The notes beneath the pieces are model-generated. The model made no database searches, had not been told where the DNA came from, and was given only the letters and a program-made list of their open reading frames with translations. A program made the translations under genes and the position numbers. From Nocardioides pantholopis (GTDB taxonomy: Bacteria > Actinomycetota > Actinomycetes > Propionibacteriales > Nocardioidaceae), in assembly GCF_003710085.1 (NCBI RefSeq), contig NZ_CP033324.1:1612001-1676000 (forward strand): a stretch of 64,000 nucleotides of DNA, written 5' to 3'. Of this stretch, positions 62,575-64,000 are shown piece by piece. Every line of letters begins with the position of its first letter. Position 1 is the first letter of the stretch.

Positions 62575-62584
62575 GGAGGATCCC

Positions 62585-64000
62585 GTGCCCTATCAGCACG
62601 CGTTCCCGCCGCCCCAAGGGCTCTACGACCCCCGCCACGAGCACGACGCGTGCGGCGTGGCGTTCGTGGCGACCCTGACCGGCGAAGCCAGCCACCAGAT
62701 CGTCCAGCAGGGCGTCACCGCCCTGCTGAACCTCGACCACCGCGGTGCCGCCGGGGCTGAGCCCAACTCGGGCGACGGCGCCGGCATCCTGATCCAGGTC
62801 CCCGACGCGTTCCTGCGCGCGGTGACCGCCGAGGCCGGCTTCGAGCTGCCCGGGCCGGGCGCCTACGCCGTCGGCACCGCGTTCCTGCCCGGTGACGCCG
62901 AGGAGGTCGCGAAGACCCGCCGGCGCATCGAGGAGATCGCCGCTGAGGAGGACCTCGCCGTCCTCGGCTGGCGCGAGGTGCCGGTCGACCCGACCTCGCT
63001 GGGCAAGACGGCGCTCGCGGTGATGCCGACGTTCGTCCAGGTCTTCGTCGCCGGCAAGGGCGCGACCGTGACCGGCATCGGCCTGGAGCGGCGCGCGTTC
63101 TGCCTGCGCAAGCGCGCCGAGCGCGAGACCGACGTCTACTTCCCGTCGCTGTCCTCGCGGACCCTGGTCTACAAGGGCATGCTCACCCCGGCCCAGCTCG
63201 ACGAGGTCTTCCCCGACCTGCGCGACGAGCGGATGACCTCGGCGCTGGCCGTGGTGCACTCGCGGTTCTCGACGAACACGTTCCCCAGCTGGCCGCTGAG
63301 CCACCCGTTCCGGTTCATCGCCCACAACGGCGAGATCAACACGGTCATGGGCAACCGGAACTGGATGCGGGCGCGCGAGGCGCTGCTGGCCTCCGACCTG
63401 ATCCCCGGCGACCTGGAGCGGCTCTACCCGATCTGCACCCCCGGGGCCTCGGACTCGGCATCCTTCGACGAGGTGCTCGAGCTGCTCCACCTCGGCGGCC
63501 GCTCGCTGCCGCACTCGGTGCTGATGATGATCCCCGAGGCGTGGGAGAACCACGGCGAGATGGACGCGCGCCGCCGGGCGTTCTACGAGTTCCACTCCGC
63601 GCTGATGGAGCCCTGGGACGGGCCGGCCTGCGTGGTCTTCACCGACGGCTCGCAGATCGGCGCGGTCCTGGACCGCAACGGCCTGCGTCCCTCGCGCTAC
63701 TGGGTCACCGACGACGGCCTGGTCGTGCTGGCCTCCGAGGTCGGCGTCCTCGACATCGATCCCGCGAAGGTGGTCCGCAAGGGCCGTCTCCAGCCGGGCC
63801 GGATGTTCCTCGTCGACACCGAGGAGCACCGCATCATCGAGGACGAGGAGATCAAGTCCGAGCTCGCCGCGGAGCACCCGTACGACGAGTGGCTGCACGC
63901 CGGGCTGGTCCACCTCGACGACATCCCCGAGCGCGAGCACGTCGTGCACACGCACGCCTCGGTGACCCGCCGCCAGCAGGTCTTCGGCTACACCGAGGAG
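62585..64000 (+). CDS. gltB: glutamate synthase large subunit, N-terminal part
   Basis: First 472 residues; cut by the right edge. Glutaminase (class II) domain with nucleophile Cys23 in EHDACGVAF, so a 22-residue propeptide is predicted; [41 protein letters not shown] and [11 protein letters not shown] follow. Ammonia moves to the downstream synthase domain outside the window. GTG 62585 with GGGAGG upstream. Confidence 0.95.
   Translation, partial: MPYQHAFPPPQGLYDPRHEHDACGVAFVATLTGEASHQIVQQGVTALLNLDHRGAAGAEPNSGDGAGILIQVPDAFLRAVTAEAGFELPGPGAYAVGTAFLPGDAEEVAKTRRRIEEIAAEEDLAVLGWREVPVDPTSLGKTALAVMPTFVQVFVAGKGATVTGIGLERRAFCLRKRAERETDVYFPSLSSRTLVYKGMLTPAQLDEVFPDLRDERMTSALAVVHSRFSTNTFPSWPLSHPFRFIAHNGEINTVMGNRNWMRAREALLASDLIPGDLERLYPICTPGASDSASFDEVLELLHLGGRSLPHSVLMMIPEAWENHGEMDARRRAFYEFHSALMEPWDGPACVVFTDGSQIGAVLDRNGLRPSRYWVTDDGLVVLASEVGVLDIDPAKVVRKGRLQPGRMFLVDTEEHRIIEDEEIKSELAAEHPYDEWLHAGLVHLDDIPEREHVVHTHASVTRRQQVFGYTEE

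Larger units (their letters stand above)
62291..62584. other. 294-base gap between the M14 gene and gltB
   Basis: No gene seen. Contains the gltB promoter near 62427-62453, a ~130-base 5' leader with pyrimidine-rich tracts, and a stem-loop at 62540-62574 that touches the ribosome site. Confidence 0.6.

Overview
High-GC actinobacterial chromosome. Gene order, very high GC at third codon positions, abundant GTG/TTG starts and many leaderless promoters point to the Propionibacteriales, most likely Nocardioides or a close relative. This assignment is an inference from synteny and protein character; no rRNA, tRNA, CRISPR array or insertion sequence was seen.

Layout. (1) 1-9600: membrane alpha/beta-hydrolase (cut by the window edge), endonuclease IV, a PASTA Ser/Thr kinase (PknL type) divergent from its probable DNA-binding substrate (Rv2175c family), a polyprenyl diphosphate synthase divergent from metF, then a small minus-strand operon (YbaK-like deacylase, ArsC-like protein, CrtI-like oxidoreductase). 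(2) 9600-16300: a HEPN-domain gene with a LexA-type box at its promoter, a methyltransferase, a DUF3040 protein, and a minus-strand moxR-DUF58-transglutaminase operon. (3) 16300-37000: the division and cell wall (dcw) cluster mraZ-rsmH-ftsL-ftsI-murE-mraY-(murD-like)-ftsW-murG-murC-ftsQ-ftsZ-pgeF-yggS-sepF-yggT-divIVA, a strong terminator, then a DksA/TraR zinc-finger gene, lspA, rluD and a GNAT acetyltransferase. (4) 37000-44600: dnaE, two membrane-associated unknowns, a second YbaK-family deacylase and a LON-domain protein. (5) 44600-59900: hisD-C-B-H-priA-hisF, then VOC and TIGR03085 genes on the opposite strand, a heterodimeric ABC exporter, hisI, small membrane proteins and trpC-B-A. (6) 59900-64000: Sco1-like lipoprotein, lgt, a secreted M14 peptidase, and the start of gltB.

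How the genes fit together. The dcw block supplies lipid II synthesis and the divisome, with MraZ boxes lying over the mraZ promoter. The his and trp genes form coupled runs with 4-base overlaps; PriA should serve both pathways because no trpF is present.

Main oddities. The murD position holds a short protein that has lost the ATP P-loop, the HLDWH region and the whole C-terminal ligase domain, and murF is absent from its usual place between murE and mraY. The murE 5' end looks one base out of frame with a leaderless GTG start. hisH has only CTG as a plausible start. trpE is missing between hisI and the Trp-associated membrane gene. The HEPN gene (with an R-x4-H motif) appears to be SOS controlled. 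A 34-bp perfect palindrome followed by a second inverted repeat precedes the ABC exporter.
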